Shown here: piece after piece, positions 41,642 to 53,003 of the stretch
How positions within the stretch are numbered: position 1 is the first letter of the stretch
Layout: every line of letters starts with the position of its first letter
Assembly (NCBI GenBank): GCA_027623235.1
Contig: JAQBVJ010000001.1
Location: 62,001 to 126,000 of the forward strand
Direction: 5' to 3'
Length of the DNA: 64,000 nucleotides
DNA from: Planctomycetota bacterium
Lineage (GTDB): Bacteria; Planctomycetota; Planctomycetia; Planctomycetales; Planctomycetaceae
The notes under the pieces: generated by a model
The model's input: only the letters and a program-made list of their open reading frames with translations
What the model was told of the DNA's origin: nothing
Databases searched by the model: none
Program-made: the position numbers and the translations under genes

Positions 41642-44600
41642 TCAATCCACATACAAAAACTCGTTGGAACTCATCAGCGACTGACACAGGCTCGTCATCG
41701 CCTGCCGCGTTGCCGATCGCCCGGGCGGAAGCGTCGTTTTTTCTTTTTGAAACGTTTCGACCTGATTTGCGACGAAGCCAGCGGCCAGGGCGAGTTCCTC
41801 ATTCGAAGGTGGCCGGCACAGCGCCAGTTCCCAGGCACGGACAATCTGGCCGGGGACCGTTTCGGACGACTCGACCGGACCACGGAAATCGTCTTTGGAC
41901 GAGGTGACCAGATCCGACTGGCCCGCCGACTTCAGCGTGATCGCCACGGTCCAGGAAAACGAATCGGACGTGTGGTTGCCGCGGCTGTTCGTGATGAAGT
42001 CGAGGGTGTCTCCCGCTTTGACTTCGATGTCGCCGGCGTTGGTGTCGACCCCTTTGTGTTCGGCAACCCACGCGGCGGCTTTGCCCGAGCGGCTGGAAAC
42101 GAGCAGCCCTTCGACTCCGTTGCCGTTGGGCGAGGGATGGCTGAGGTTGCCGGCGATCGAGACGACTCCGTCGCGAGGCGCGGTCCAGCGCCGGATGGTG
42201 TCGCGGCCGGTGATGTCCGGGTGGCCGCCGGTCGCGTTGAGAAACACGAAGCCAAGACTCGGGTCGGGAATCTTGTCGCCGACCTGCCAGGTATTTCCGG
42301 TCCAGTGGGCGAACTTTGTGAAGGCGACCGTTCGATTTTTCTCGGCGTCGAACGTACCCCAGCCGCAGATCCACTCTGGTTGAGCGGAAGGCGGAACCGC
42401 GGCGAGTCCGGCCAGTTGCTCCTCACTGAGCGTCACCGGTTCTTTCGCAACTCGCTCGGCCAGCTTGCCGGCCAGGTCGAGCAGGAATTCTCCGTTGAGC
42501 AACATGAGTGACTGCGTTGCGACGGTCGAATTCGGACGGGACTCACAGTTGGTCTCCATGACCGGTGCGTCGAAGGCCTGCATCATGGCGACCGGCCGAC
42601 TGCGCCGAACCTGCACATAGAGGCTGCGGCGGGCCTGGCTGCCGTCAACGATGACCTGCCCGGTGTCGTCTTCTTTGATGTTGATCGGACGGCCGAAGAG
42701 TGTTCGGTCCAGTTGCCCGGACGCGGCGAGCATGCGGTCGCGAATCAATTCCGCTTCGAGCCGCACGAGCGGCTTTCGAAGCAGCAGCGTGTCCGGTACC
42801 GGATTCGAGTTTGCAGGCCGTCCCGCACTTTGCCGCCACACCGTGCTGCTCAGGATGAGGCGGTGCAGTTGCTTCAGGCTCCAGCCCTGGTGGACGAATT
42901 CGTCGGCGAGCCAGTCGAGCAGTTCCGGATTGGTCGGCCTGGTTCCCAGCTTCCCGAAATCGGACGGTGTCTCGACGAGGCCCTTTCCGAAGTGGTGCAT
43001 CCACACCCGGTTCACGATGACCCGCGCGAACAGCGGATGCTGGCCAGTGGTGAGCCAGCGTGCGAAGGCGAGGCGGCGGCCGGTCGTCGGAAAGTCTGCG
43101 GCGTTCGGTGCAAACTCGAGACGTTCTCCTTCCGGAGACGCAACCGTCAGCGACGCGGGCAGGACTGTCTGTTTCGGCTGTTCCGGATCGCCACGGTGAA
43201 ACAGTTTTGTTTCCGGCGCGTGGTTCGGCGGCTCGGTGAGCACTCGCAGAAATTCTTCGACCGGCTTCGTCGCTCGCAGATCGGCCATCTGCTTGTCGAA
43301 CTTTTTCAGCTCTTCGGCGGCCTCGGGCAGATACTGATACAGCACGCCGGGGTTGATGTTCACGCTGGGATTTTTTGTGAGCAGTGCTTTCTGCTCGTCA
43401 GTCCGTTTGCCTCCAGGCGTGTTGTAGGCGTCGCGGAGTTGCGTGCGGAGCGGTTCTTCGTATTTCGACAATTCTTTTTCGAGAGCCTGCTTCATGAACT
43501 CAGCCTGCTTCGTCGCTTTTTCCGCGGCGATCTTTGCAGCCTCGCCCTCAATCTCGGCCGCCTTCTTTCGGTCGGCTTCGGTGTAGAGCGAGACCTGGCG
43601 TTCGCGAGGCCGCTTCCAGGCTTTCCAGTCGAGAGCCGGTTCGAAGACGGCCCGCAATGCGTAGTAGTCTGTCTGCGGAATCGGGTCATACCGATGGTCG
43701 TGGCACTGAGCACACTGCAGGCTGAGCCCCAGCAGCGACGTGCCGACGATCTTCAGCGTGTCGATCATCACCTGATTCCGACCGGCCGCGTCGTTCGCTC
43801 CGCTGTCGGTTCCGTCGGCCGGCATGCGTAAAAAACCGGTCGCGGTGAGCAGCTCGATCTGCTCGGGCTTGAGGTCGCCTTCGCGCGGTCCGGCGAGCTC
43901 GTCGCCGGCAAGCTGCTCAGTAAGAAATCGGTCGAACGGCTTGTCCTCGTTGAGAGACCGGATGACCCAGTCGCGGTACTTCCAGGCCCACGCGCGTTCG
44001 GAATCGCTCGTGGTGTAGCCTTCCGAATCGGCGTATCCGGCAACGTCGAGCCAGTGCCGCCCCCACCGCTCGCCGTAGTGCGGTGAGTCGAGCAGCTCGG
44101 TGAGCAACTCGCCGTACCACGCCGCGCTGTCGCTGCTCAGCCAGCGTTTCATTTCTTCAGGAGTCGGCGGGAGGCCGATCAGATCGAAGTACGCCCGCTT
44201 GACGAGCGTTCGTCGATCAGCGTCCGGAGCAAACGTTCGATCGGAACTGGGAGCTCGAAGCACCAGGACGTCGATCGGCGTCCGCACTCGCGCCTCGGCG
44301 GGAAACGTCGAGAGCTCCGCCACGTCCGGTCGGCGGATCGGCTGAAACGACCAGAAACTGCGTTCCTCATAAGTGATGCCCAGGCCAGGCGGAATGGACT
44401 CCGGTTCGGGCCGCGAGGTTTTCGCACCGGCCGCGATCCATTTTTCGATGAGGGCGATCTCAGCGGCGGGAACTGAGTTCTCGCCTGGCGGCATCTCTCC
44501 ATTGCGGATCCGGTCGAGCAAATAACTTTCGTCCGGCTTGCCGGCAACAATCGCCGCGCCACTCTCGCCACCTGACTGAAGAAAACGGACCAGCCGCAGG

Positions 44601-44764
44601 TCGAGCTTCCCTTTGACGTCGGGTGTGGCTCCGTGGCAGTCGTAGCAGTGAGCTCGGAAGATCGGCCGAATGTCTTTTTCGAAAGTCAGCTCGTCGTCAC
44701 TTCTCGCCGGTGCAACGAAAAGAACGAGAAGACAAAGCGAGATGAGAGGACTGGAGATTTTCAT
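41642..44764 (-). CDS. Cytochrome-c-like / DUF1549 / DUF1553 secreted protein
   Basis: 1040 residues with a signal peptide (LISLCLLVLFVAPARS). A planctomycete cytochrome-like (PSCyt1) module with C40-YD-C43-H44 follows at about 25-115 (FEKDIRPIFRAHCYDCHGAT, then NGEMPPGE). DUF1549 (about 165-375) contains RRTLVKRAYFDLIGLPPTPE and LQCAQCHDHRYDPIPQTDYY, a second CxxCH. DUF1553 follows (FARVIVNRVWMHHFGKGLVE, CESRPNSTVATQSLMLLNGE). Between these C-terminal blocks, about 780-930, is a beta-rich insertion (TFDAEKNRTVAFTKFAHWTG to DTLDFITNSRGNHTSDSFSW) that looks like a carbohydrate-binding-type domain. It is the upstream member of the pair with DUF1501. Function is unknown; haem binding is suggested by the motifs only. 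Confidence 0.93.
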   Translation of the reverse strand: MKISSPLISLCLLVLFVAPARSDDELTFEKDIRPIFRAHCYDCHGATPDVKGKLDLRLVRFLQSGGESGAAIVAGKPDESYLLDRIRNGEMPPGENSVPAAEIALIEKWIAAGAKTSRPEPESIPPGLGITYEERSFWSFQPIRRPDVAELSTFPAEARVRTPIDVLVLRAPSSDRTFAPDADRRTLVKRAYFDLIGLPPTPEEMKRWLSSDSAAWYGELLTELLDSPHYGERWGRHWLDVAGYADSEGYTTSDSERAWAWKYRDWVIRSLNEDKPFDRFLTEQLAGDELAGPREGDLKPEQIELLTATGFLRMPADGTDSGANDAAGRNQVMIDTLKIVGTSLLGLSLQCAQCHDHRYDPIPQTDYYALRAVFEPALDWKAWKRPRERQVSLYTEADRKKAAEIEGEAAKIAAEKATKQAEFMKQALEKELSKYEEPLRTQLRDAYNTPGGKRTDEQKALLTKNPSVNINPGVLYQYLPEAAEELKKFDKQMADLRATKPVEEFLRVLTEPPNHAPETKLFHRGDPEQPKQTVLPASLTVASPEGERLEFAPNAADFPTTGRRLAFARWLTTGQHPLFARVIVNRVWMHHFGKGLVETPSDFGKLGTRPTNPELLDWLADEFVHQGWSLKQLHRLILSSTVWRQSAGRPANSNPVPDTLLLRKPLVRLEAELIRDRMLAASGQLDRTLFGRPINIKEDDTGQVIVDGSQARRSLYVQVRRSRPVAMMQAFDAPVMETNCESRPNSTVATQSLMLLNGEFLLDLAGKLAERVAKEPVTLSEEQLAGLAAVPPSAQPEWICGWGTFDAEKNRTVAFTKFAHWTGNTWQVGDKIPDPSLGFVFLNATGGHPDITGRDTIRRWTAPRDGVVSIAGNLSHPSPNGNGVEGLLVSSRSGKAAAWVAEHKGVDTNAGDIEVKAGDTLDFITNSRGNHTSDSFSWTVAITLKSAGQSDLVTSSKDDFRGPVESSETVPGQIVRAWELALCRPPSNEELALAAGFVANQVETFQKEKTTLPPGRSATRQAMTSLCQSLMSSNEFLYVD

Positions 44765-44891
44765 GGCAGAGTTTGGGTGGGAGGGAGAGTGAGGCGGGAC
44801 AGCAATTATGGCCAGGACGTCGTGACGATGTACACAGCACCTGCCGGCAGGCCTCGTGCCAGGTACTGATTGTCAGGATCCCGTTGGAATG

Positions 44892-44968
44892 GTAACGGCA
44901 CGGCGCAAGCCGTCCGGTCAGAGCGCGTTTCTCCATGCAAAACCGGGCGGCTTGCGCCGCTCCGCTAC
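44892..44968. repeat. 77-base palindromic element, copy 2 (inverted)
   Basis: Begins GTAACGGCACGGCGCAAGCC and ends CGGCTTGCGCCGCTCCGCTAC-like. Its reverse complement aligns along its full length with 17496-17572 without gaps. It is followed by CATGGGTCAGACTTTTTCAACGGG. It lies between two leftward genes (44764 start and 45028 stop), in a 263-base gap. Confidence 0.75.
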
Positions 44969-45027
44969 ATGGGTCAGACTTTTTCAACGGGCGACGGCAG
45001 GTGGGCTTCTGTGCTGCCGGGGCAGAC

Positions 45028-45402
45028 TCAGCAGGTGTGGCTGGCGATGATGCGAATCAGCTGCGAGACGTCGCCGCTTTTTCGCAGCTCCATCTTCGTC
45101 GGTTCGGTGTGGCTCGACAGCCACAGCGTGATGTCGGCGTCCATGTCGAAGTGACCGGCTGTTTCGACGGAGAACTTCACGATGCTCTTGTAGGGAATCG
45201 AGACGTACTCGGTCCGCTTGCCAGTGATGCCCTGCTTGTCGACCAGGATGATTCGGCGATCCGTCAGCACGGTCAGGTCACGGACCAGTTGGTACGCCAG
45301 CTCGACGGTTTCGTTCTCGACGAGGATCTTTTCGAGCTGAGCTTCCACTTTTTCCGCGTCGGCCTCAGACGAAAGGCCGAGCATGCCACTGAAAAGTCCC
45401 AT
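45028..45402 (-). CDS. Bacterial PH-domain protein
   Basis: 124 residues. After a helical start (LSSEADAEKVEAQLEKILVE) the segment VELAYQLVRDLTVLTDRRII, LVDKQGITGKRTEYVSIPYK, SIVKFSVETAGHFDMDADIT and LWLSS follows the bacterial pleckstrin-homology fold (YokE/bPH type). Members are soluble or membrane-associated and of unknown role. There is no signal peptide. It ends in SHTC. A purine-rich site (GGAGGGGAAGCGG) lies just before the ATG. It is on the same strand as, and upstream of, the DUF1549/1553 gene, but 263 bases and a repeat separate them. Confidence 0.87.
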   Translation of the reverse strand: MGLFSGMLGLSSEADAEKVEAQLEKILVENETVELAYQLVRDLTVLTDRRIILVDKQGITGKRTEYVSIPYKSIVKFSVETAGHFDMDADITLWLSSHTEPTKMELRKSGDVSQLIRIIASHTC

Positions 45403-45531
45403 CCGCTTCCCCTCCTTCAGAAACCAGGCTGCCCTGTAATCAACCGACGATTATGCATTGATCTATGGCAAAAACACGAGTCACTGCCCGGCCCAGTCCT
45501 CACGATGATCGATCGCCGCCCGTGAACTTTT

Positions 45532-45705
45532 TCAGAGCCGAGACTCGGTCACTCTGTGCTGAAGCAGCACGTCACGCAGCAGCACGACGATTTTCTGATT
45601 CTCATTGAGAATCGGCGCCGCGTGCTGGCGGGCTTTGTCGACGAACTTTCCGACCCGCCGGACGTGGCTGAGCGACTCGCTGACTTTCAGACGGCAGGCA
45701 CGGCA
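45532..45705 (-). pseudogene. Probable gene remnant (C-terminal fragment)
   Basis: A minus-strand frame ending at 45532 reads LKVSESLSHVRRVGKFVDKA, RQHAAPILNENQKIVVLLRD and VLLQHRVTESRL, which looks like true helical protein sequence. Upstream of about 45705 it runs into a Cys/Arg-rich repeat (tandem GGCAGGCAC bases) and a palindromic element without any start codon in a good context. The 5' part appears lost or replaced. Family unknown. Confidence 0.35.
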
Positions 45706-45811
45706 GGCACGGCGGCTTATGCGGCATCCGGGTGAAAAAGTCGGGTTTGGATGGCCAGTCAGGAAATCATAGCGGCGTCCCTGCGGACTCTGCGCGGAGT
45801 CGCGCAATGAG

Positions 45812-45904
45812 CAGGACGGACGCCCACGCCCGTCCGGGCCCTGATAACGACAAGCTGGTCGGAGCAAGCGACGATCTCGACAGACGTGGGCGTCCGTCCT
45901 GCGG
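45812..45904. repeat. Palindromic GGACGTGGGCGTCCGTCCT repeat, copy 2
   Basis: The left arm AGGACGGACGCCCACGCCCG and right arm AGACGTGGGCGTCCGTCCTG face each other over about 50 bases. The right-arm core is identical to that of the copy at 29395-29467. Confidence 0.75.
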
Positions 45905-46139
45905 ATCAGGCATTTTCCGGAGAATTCGGCAGGACTGAAAATTCTGCCCAGGAACCCGGCTCCGGACGAGTTATCTCGGCTGAGTCTCGGACGGCGCGCT
46001 TCTCCGTGCGCGAAACGCCGATTCGTATTGGGAAGGTATTCCGCTGCCTCCTGCGAGTGGTAGACTCGTCCTGTTGTACTGCGGAATTTGTTTTTTCTGT
46101 ATCCAAGCCCGTCGGTTTGCTCTGACTGAGGATTGTCAC

Positions 46140-49100
46140 ATGCTGCGACTTTCTCGCGTTTTGCTCGTCACCTGCCTTTCTGTCGTGACCGTTTCCAGCG
46201 TGGGGCTCGCTCAGGAGATTCGGTATGCCGAGGACTTTGCCCTCGCCGCCGACCGGGCAGAGGCACTCAAGCAGCTCATCCCCGGGACCGAGGATTACTA
46301 CTACTACCACTGCCTCTACTATCAGCACACCGAGCAGTTCGCCAAAGTCGATGAGCTGCTGCCCGCCTGGGTCAAACGGCACAACTACACCGGGAGAGTC
46401 CACGAAATCCTCAACCGGCAGGCGCTGCTGCAGTACGACACGAAGCCGGACGCGGCATTGGCGAGAATCCGTGAGCGGCTGAATCTGAACTTCAATCACC
46501 AGCGCGAGGTTCTCGGTCAGAAGCCGAACCTGCCAAATGAGCTCGACCAGAAACTGATCAGCCGCGCGACGCTGATCGCACGAGAGAATTCGCGCCACCA
46601 GAACCTCGAAGGCTACACCGATGCCGCTCTCGACTGGGTTGTGGGAGAAAAGCTCGACGAAAAGAAGCGGCGGCACCTGCTGCAGCGGCTGCAACGACCG
46701 GACTACGAGGGACTTGTTGAGCTCATCGCGGAAGACTTTAAGACGAACGACAGCCCGCAGTTTGGACAGCTCAACATTCATCGTCTGCTGCTGCCCGAAC
46801 AGTTGACTCAGTTGCTCGCCCTGAAACCGGACCTGAAAAACCAGGCCGCTTTCGTCTATGCATGGATGGCGAAGCTGCATCCGGCTCCGCACGTCGACTG
46901 GCAGAACGACCACGACGAGCACGAAGCGTACCTCGACCGGTTGTGGAACTACGTCAGCACGCTGGACCCCGTTCACAACTCGCTGAAGGCGAGCATCCTT
47001 TATCGACGGCTGGTTTTCGACCGGGACTCCGGCAAGCTCAACCGCGAGCGATTCGACACGTATGTCAAACTTCCAAGACAGACGTCCTACGTCAATCCGA
47101 ATTACCTCGCTCTGCCTGAAAACGCGCGGTTTCAGGCGAGCCTTGGCGCGGATTACTCGGCGCAGATTCTTCTTCCGCCGGTTGGCAATGACGAAGAGCT
47201 CGTCACCAGCTATCTGCAGGAGTTCTTCCAGAAGGAAGCCACCTGGAAAGGTTACGAGGCGTACCTCAGCGATGTCTGGCTCAAACGTGTTTTCGCAGAA
47301 ACAAAGATCGTCAACGGGCTGGGCGACGCCGAGCAGTGGTCGAGCCTGCTGTCTCCGAGCGAGTTCAAAGCGCTCAAAGATCGCATTGACCTGGACTTTG
47401 CTCACACCAACCAGAAGCTCTTCGGCCGCGACGAACCGGTCAGCCTGGACATCGCCGTCAAGAATGTGAAAACGCTGATTGTGCGTGTCTTTGAGGTCAA
47501 CGCGGCGAACTACTACCGCGACCATCTGACGGAAGTCGACACAGACATCAGCCTCGACGGACTGGTGGCCAACGGCGAAACGACAAAGGCGTACGATGAG
47601 GCACCGCTCCGTCGCGTCATGCGGCATTTCGAATTTCCGCAGCTCACGAAGCCGGGCGTTTACGTCGTCGACTTTATCGGCAACGGAAAAAGCAGCCGCG
47701 TTCTGGTTCGAAAAGGCAAGCTCCGATACCTCGTTCGAACAAGCACGGCCGGACACATTTTCTCGGTCCTCGACGATCGCAGCGAACAGGTTAAAGACGC
47801 AACGCTGTGGCTGGCCGGGCACGAGTACAAGCCGGCCAAGGACGGCACGATCGCGACTCCGTTCACGGCGAACCCGATGTCCCAGCCGATCATTCTGACG
47901 CAGGGCGAGTTCGCTTCGCTCGACCGCTTCCACCACGAGGCGGAAAACTACCAGCTCTCCGCCGGCATTCACGTCGATCGGGAAGCGCTGCTGTCTCGCC
48001 AGAAGGCCCGCGTCGTCGTGCGACCGTCGCTGACGGTCAACGGGACGCCGGTCACGCTGTCGGTTCTGGAGGACGTTCGACTGGTCATCACGTCGACCGA
48101 TCACGACGGCGTCGCGGCATCGAAAGAAGTTGCCGACTTCAAGCTCTTCGAGGCTGCTGAGTCCGAATACGAATTCCAGGTGCCCTCGCGATTGCAGTCG
48201 CTCAACTTTGAGCTGAAGGCGACCGTGCAGAACCTCAGTCAGAACCAGAAGGTCGCGCTCTCGACCAGCAAGGCCATCTCCGTCAACGGAATTGACCGGA
48301 CGGAAAAAACGGAAGACCTCTTCCTGGCCAGCCAGGGGGGCGAGTACGTCGTCGAGCTACTCGGGCGGACTGGCGAGTCGCTCGCCGATCGCGCCGTGTT
48401 CCTCACGCTGCAGCACAAAGACTTCTCGCAGGCCGTGCAGGCGTCGCTGAAGACTGACGATCAGGGCCGCGTACAGCTCGGCAAACTGGCAGACATCGTC
48501 AGCGTCTCGGCCAGTTCGCCGCAGGGTGTTTCGCACACCTGGCCGCTGCCGACGGACGGACACAGTTATCACTCGACCGTTCATGTGGCGGCCGGGCAAT
48601 CGGTTCAGCTGCCGTTCATGGGTGAGGCCGAGGAGCCGTCGCGTGCCGAAATCTCACTTCTGGAAGTTCGCAGCGGCACATTCCTCGCCGATCGATTCCA
48701 GTCACTTCGTCTGTAAAGACGGTCTGCTGGAGACGCAGAATCTGCCGGCGGGTGAGTACGACCTGTGGCTCAAGGGAGTCAACCGGCACGTGCTGCTGCG
48801 AGTGGTCCCGGGCAAGCGGCACGGCAACTACGTGCTCGGCCAGACCCGCATGCTGGAGGTTCGCGATGAAGACCCGCTGCAGATCGCGTCGGTGAAGTGG
48901 GACGACAAGACCGTTTCGATTCAACTGAAAAACGCGACGAAGTTCAGCCGCGTCCACGTGATTTCCACTCGCTACCTGCCGACGTTTTCGCCGTTCAGTT
49001 CACTCGGCACGATCACCGATCCCGAGCCGTACCTGATGACGATTCCCGCCGTTGAGTCTTACTACGTGGCGGGGCGAGCGATTGGCGACGAGTTCAGTTA

Positions 49101-52100
49101 CATCATCAACCGAAAATACGCGACGCGATTTCCTGGCAACACGTTGAAGCGGCCGAGCCTGCTGCTCAACCCGTGGGCCGTCCGCACAACCTCGACCGGA
49201 AATCAGGACGCAGCAGACGGCGATGAGTTCGGGGCCGCCGGTTCAGACGCGTCGTCTGACGGAAGACGTTCTGACTCGAAACGTGATAGCGGTGGGCAGA
49301 CAGCCGACTTCAGTAACTACGATTTCCTCAGCAACGGCTCGACGATGCTGCTTAATCTGACGGCGGATAAGAATGGGAAAGTCTCCGTTCCACTGAAGGA
49401 TCTCAACGGGCAGCAGATTCACGTCGTCGCCGTTGACCCTCACCAGACAGCTTACCGTGTCGCCTCGCTGGGCGAGCGGGAGACGCTGCTGCGTGACCTG
49501 CGTCTGACACGCGGGCTCGACATCAAAAAACACTTCACTCAACAGAAGCAGGTCAGCCTGCTGGCAGCTGGCGACAAATTCACGCTCGACGACGTTCTGT
49601 CCAGCAGGCTGGAATCGTACGACAGCCTGGCTTCGGTGTTTCGGCTTTACGCGACACTCAGCGGCAACCAGCAGCTTGTTGAGTTCCGCTTTATTCTGAA
49701 CTGGCCGAACCTGAAGCCGGAAGAAAAGCTGGAGAACTACTCGAAGTACGCCTGCCACGAACTGAACTTTTTCCTCTCGAAGAAAGACCCCGAATTCTTC
49801 AACACGGTCATCCGTCCGTACCTGGCGAACAAGCAGCACCCGACGTTTCTGGATGAGTGGCTGCTGGAACGCGACCTGAGCGAATTTCGCAAGCCGTGGG
49901 AGTTTGCCCGGTTGAACTCGGTGGAACGCGTGCTACTTGCGAGGCGGCTCAAGGGCGACCTGCCGTACACGCGGCAGCTTCTGGGCGAGCAGCTTGCCAT
50001 GCTGCCGCCGGATCTCGACCGGCTCCAGCGTCTTTACGAATCGGCCCTGGGCAGCAGTTCGCTCGACGCGGAAGGCGAAAGCGACTTTGGTCTCGCGGGA
50101 GTCGAATTAGAATTAAAGAAAGTCCTCGAAAGTTCTCTCCCCACCGCAGAGGCATCCGCTGCGCCGGCCCTCGACGCTCCTGCAGGGCCTCCGGCTCCGG
50201 GCGGAATGGGTGGCGCGAATTTTGCCAGGTCAGCCAATGGCCGTACTCTTGGCCGGGGTCTCAATCAGCTTCGCGACCTGGAGAGAGCTGAAAGAGCTGA
50301 AGTTGTTTCAGAACAGCTGTCTGCCGGAATGGATCGGCAAGCCGCCGCCGGCAGGAAAGCCGCGAAGGAAAAAGATTTCGCAAAGAAGAAGATGAGTGAG
50401 CTCTCTGATAAGTTCTTCCTGGCGGGTGACAAGGCACGACGGCAGTCCGGGCGGCAGTTTTATCAGAAGCTCGACAAGACTCAGGAGTGGGCCGAGAACA
50501 ACTACTATCACGTGCCCATCGCTCAGCAGATTGCCGATCTGGTTGCGATCAGCCCGTTCTGGAACGACTTCGCTCAGCACGAAGCCGACAAGCCGTTCTT
50601 CTCCAAACACCTGGCCGAGCCACATCGCAACTTCACGGAAATGATGCTCGCCCTGTCCGTTCTCGATCTTCCGTTCGAGGCGAAAAAGCACGAATCGGAC
50701 TACGAGAAACTGCAGCTGAACATCTCGGCCGGCAGCCCGATCATCCTGTTTCACCAGGAGATTCGCGAAGCCGAAATGGCTGGGAATCCGACGCCGATTC
50801 TTGTCAGCCAGAACTTCTTCCGGCAGAACGATCGCTACCGCACCGTCAATAACGAACAGCAGGACAAGTTCGTCACCGACGAATTTCTGACGCATGTCGT
50901 TTACGGCTGCCAGGTCGTCGTCACCAACCCGACGTCGTCTCGGCAGAAGCTCAACGTGCTGACACAGATTCCGCTGGGAGCGATTCCAGTTCTGAATGCG
51001 AAGTACACGAACAGCGTTCCGGTCGACCTGCAGCCGTACCACACGCAGACGATCGAGTACCACTTCTACTTCCCGCAGACCGGCAACTTCCCGCACTACC
51101 CTGTACACGTTGCGAAAAACGAAGAGCTGATTGCTCACGCGACAGCGATCACTTTGAAAGTCGTCGACGAGCCGACCACGATCGACAAGGAATCGTGGAA
51201 CTTCGTCTCGCAGCAGGGCAGCGAAGAGGACGTGTTGAACTTTCTGAAAACGCAGAACCTGTTCCGGGTCAACCTGGACCGCATCGCCTGGCGAATGGGC
51301 GGCGACGGAAAATTCTTCGGCCAGGTCATCAGCCTGCTCGACCGCCGGCACGTTTATCACCACACGCTGTGGTCGTACGGTGTGCAGCACAATCAGCCGG
51401 CCACCGTGCGGCAGTTTCTGCAGCACGATGGAAACTTCATCGCGCAGAGCGGCGCGTTTATCGACTCGCCGCTGCTGATAATCGACCCGGTCGAGCGGCG
51501 GACTTACGAGCACCTGGACTACTCGCCGCTGGTCAACGCCCGAGCTCATCAGCTGGGGCAGCGACGGCAGATTCTCAATGACGGCCTCAACCAGCAGTAC
51601 CACCAGCTGCTCAACATTCTGAGCTACCGGAAACAGCTGGACGGCGAGGACCTGATGGCGGTGACTTATTACCTGCTGCTTCAGGACCGTGTCGAGGAAG
51701 CGATGAAGTTCTTCGGTCAGGTTCAGCCGGACAAACTGGCCACCACACTGCAGCACGACTACTTCACCGCGTACCTCGACCTGTATTCCGATCAGCCGGA
51801 CCGGGCGCGAGTCATCGCGGCGAAATACGCCAGCCATCCCGTTCCACGCTGGAGAAACGCGTTCGCACTGGTCGCAGCCCAGCTCGACGAGATCGGCACG
51901 CCGGTCCTGGCTTCGGTGAAAGACGCCGCCGGCCAGGTCGCCTCGACCGATTCGAAAATCGCGCTGGCAGCTCTCGACAAGGAAGACCCGAAAGCGGCAC
52001 CCGTCGAGGGGACGCCGGTCATCGACAAGGAAGACCGCTCACAGAACCAGACGCAGCTCGCCAGCACGGAGCCGAACTACGACTTCAAAGTCGAGGCCCG

Positions 52101-52644
52101 AAAAGTGAAGCTCAACTACCAGAACCTGTCTGCCGTCACGGTCAACTATTACGAAATGGATCTGGAACTGCTCTTCAGCCGCAACCCGTTCGTCCAGCAG
52201 GTTTCCGGAGCGTTCTCGTACATTCGGCCGAACATGACGAAGCTCGTCGATCTGCCAGCGAAAGAGAGCTCGCTGGAATTTGACCTGCCGGAAAAATATC
52301 GCAGCAGCAACGTGCTGGTCGAAATCGTCGCAGGCGGTCAGACGAAATCGCAGGCCTATTACTCGCACTCGTTGAACGTGCAGGTCGTTGAGAATTACGG
52401 CCAGGTCCGCGTGACGCACGAGCAGACCGGCAAGGCTCTGTCGCGAGTCTACGTCAAAGTCTACGCCCGCCGCGGTGATGGCCAGGTGAAGTTCTACAAA
52501 GACGGCTACACCGACCTGCGAGGCCGCTTCGACTTCACCTCGCTCAACACGAACGAACTGGACTTCGTTGAGGAGTTCTCTCTGCTGATCCTGAGCGACG
52601 ACCACGGCGCCATCGTGAGGGAGGCCAAACCGCCGAAGAGGTGA
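46140..52644 (+). pseudogene. Giant secreted protein (about 2170 residues), frame broken once
   Basis: The ATG at 46140 has GAGG at 9 bases and a signal peptide (RLSRVLLVTCLSVVTVSSVG, cleavage near LAQ). Frame one is coding-like to about 48700, then stops at 48714-48716. The +1 frame, unconvincing before that point, continues immediately with HFVCKDGLLETQNLPAGEYD for over 1300 codons to 52644. The break lies in CGATTCCAGTCACTTC near 48690-48705, and the 6505-base span is one more than a multiple of three. The N-terminal 350 residues are helical; strand-rich repeats follow (VRVFEVNAANYYRD, GVYVVDFIGNGKSSRVLV, LWLKGVNRHVLLRVV) that recall macroglobulin-type or carboxypeptidase-like beta domains. 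A low-complexity Ala/Pro/Gly stretch lies near 50150-50220. The macroglobulin thioester (GCGEQ) is absent. Function unknown. Confidence 0.7.
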
Positions 52645-53003
52645 CGATGCCTTACGCGGAGCCACAATGGACAGCCCTCATCACGACTCTGTGGCTTCGT
52701 GCTTTCGTGTGTGTAATCGTCAGGCGTTTTTGTTTTGCTCCGGCCGTCGGTTCCGATGAGGTCGCAGGGGACCGCGATGTCGGTCCGTCGACTGTGACCT
52801 CCCGGTTTTCCATGGAAAGTCTTCCGGGATGGAGCTCACGGCAACGTCTCGTCGAGCCGAATGGCCGCAGGCTGCTCCGCGATTTGCGTTGACCGTTGTG
52901 CGGGCCTTGCGGGGACATCATCCTGTACGGGTCACATCTTCGGGACGTGGCGGGCCGGTTCTGGCCTGAGGTTGCCGCGTCCAGCCAGGACTCATGTCTC
53001 CGC
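52645..53003. other. 359-base intergenic region, no gene seen
   Basis: Between the giant gene and the DUF58 gene. It holds a short stretch near 52680-52725 (GACTCTGTGGCTTCGTGCTT then TCGTGTGTG) similar to the CACACAAAG/CACGAAG repeats seen at 41.4 kb. Otherwise nothing is recognised. Confidence 0.45.

Larger units (their letters stand above)
45403..46139. other. 737-base gene-poor gap with a remnant and a palindrome
   Basis: Besides the remnant at 45532-45705 and the palindrome at 45812-45904, I see no gene in this gap. The promoter of the giant gene should lie in the last 200 bases; its Shine-Dalgarno is TGAGGATT before ATG 46140. Confidence 0.5.

Noticed and set aside
45906-48104. Minus-strand open frame of 732 codons
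   Set aside because: It is antisense to the giant secreted gene, has Gln/Arg/Val-rich composition and no start context; the plus strand has a signal peptide and strong Shine-Dalgarno.
50308-51837. Minus-strand open frame of 509 codons opposite the giant gene
   Set aside because: No motifs, Val/Arg-rich translation, and it would interrupt a continuous coding frame on the plus strand.
46140-52644. Alpha-2-macroglobulin
   Set aside because: Some beta modules are similar in style, but no thioester motif or bait-region order is visible, so the family name is not used.
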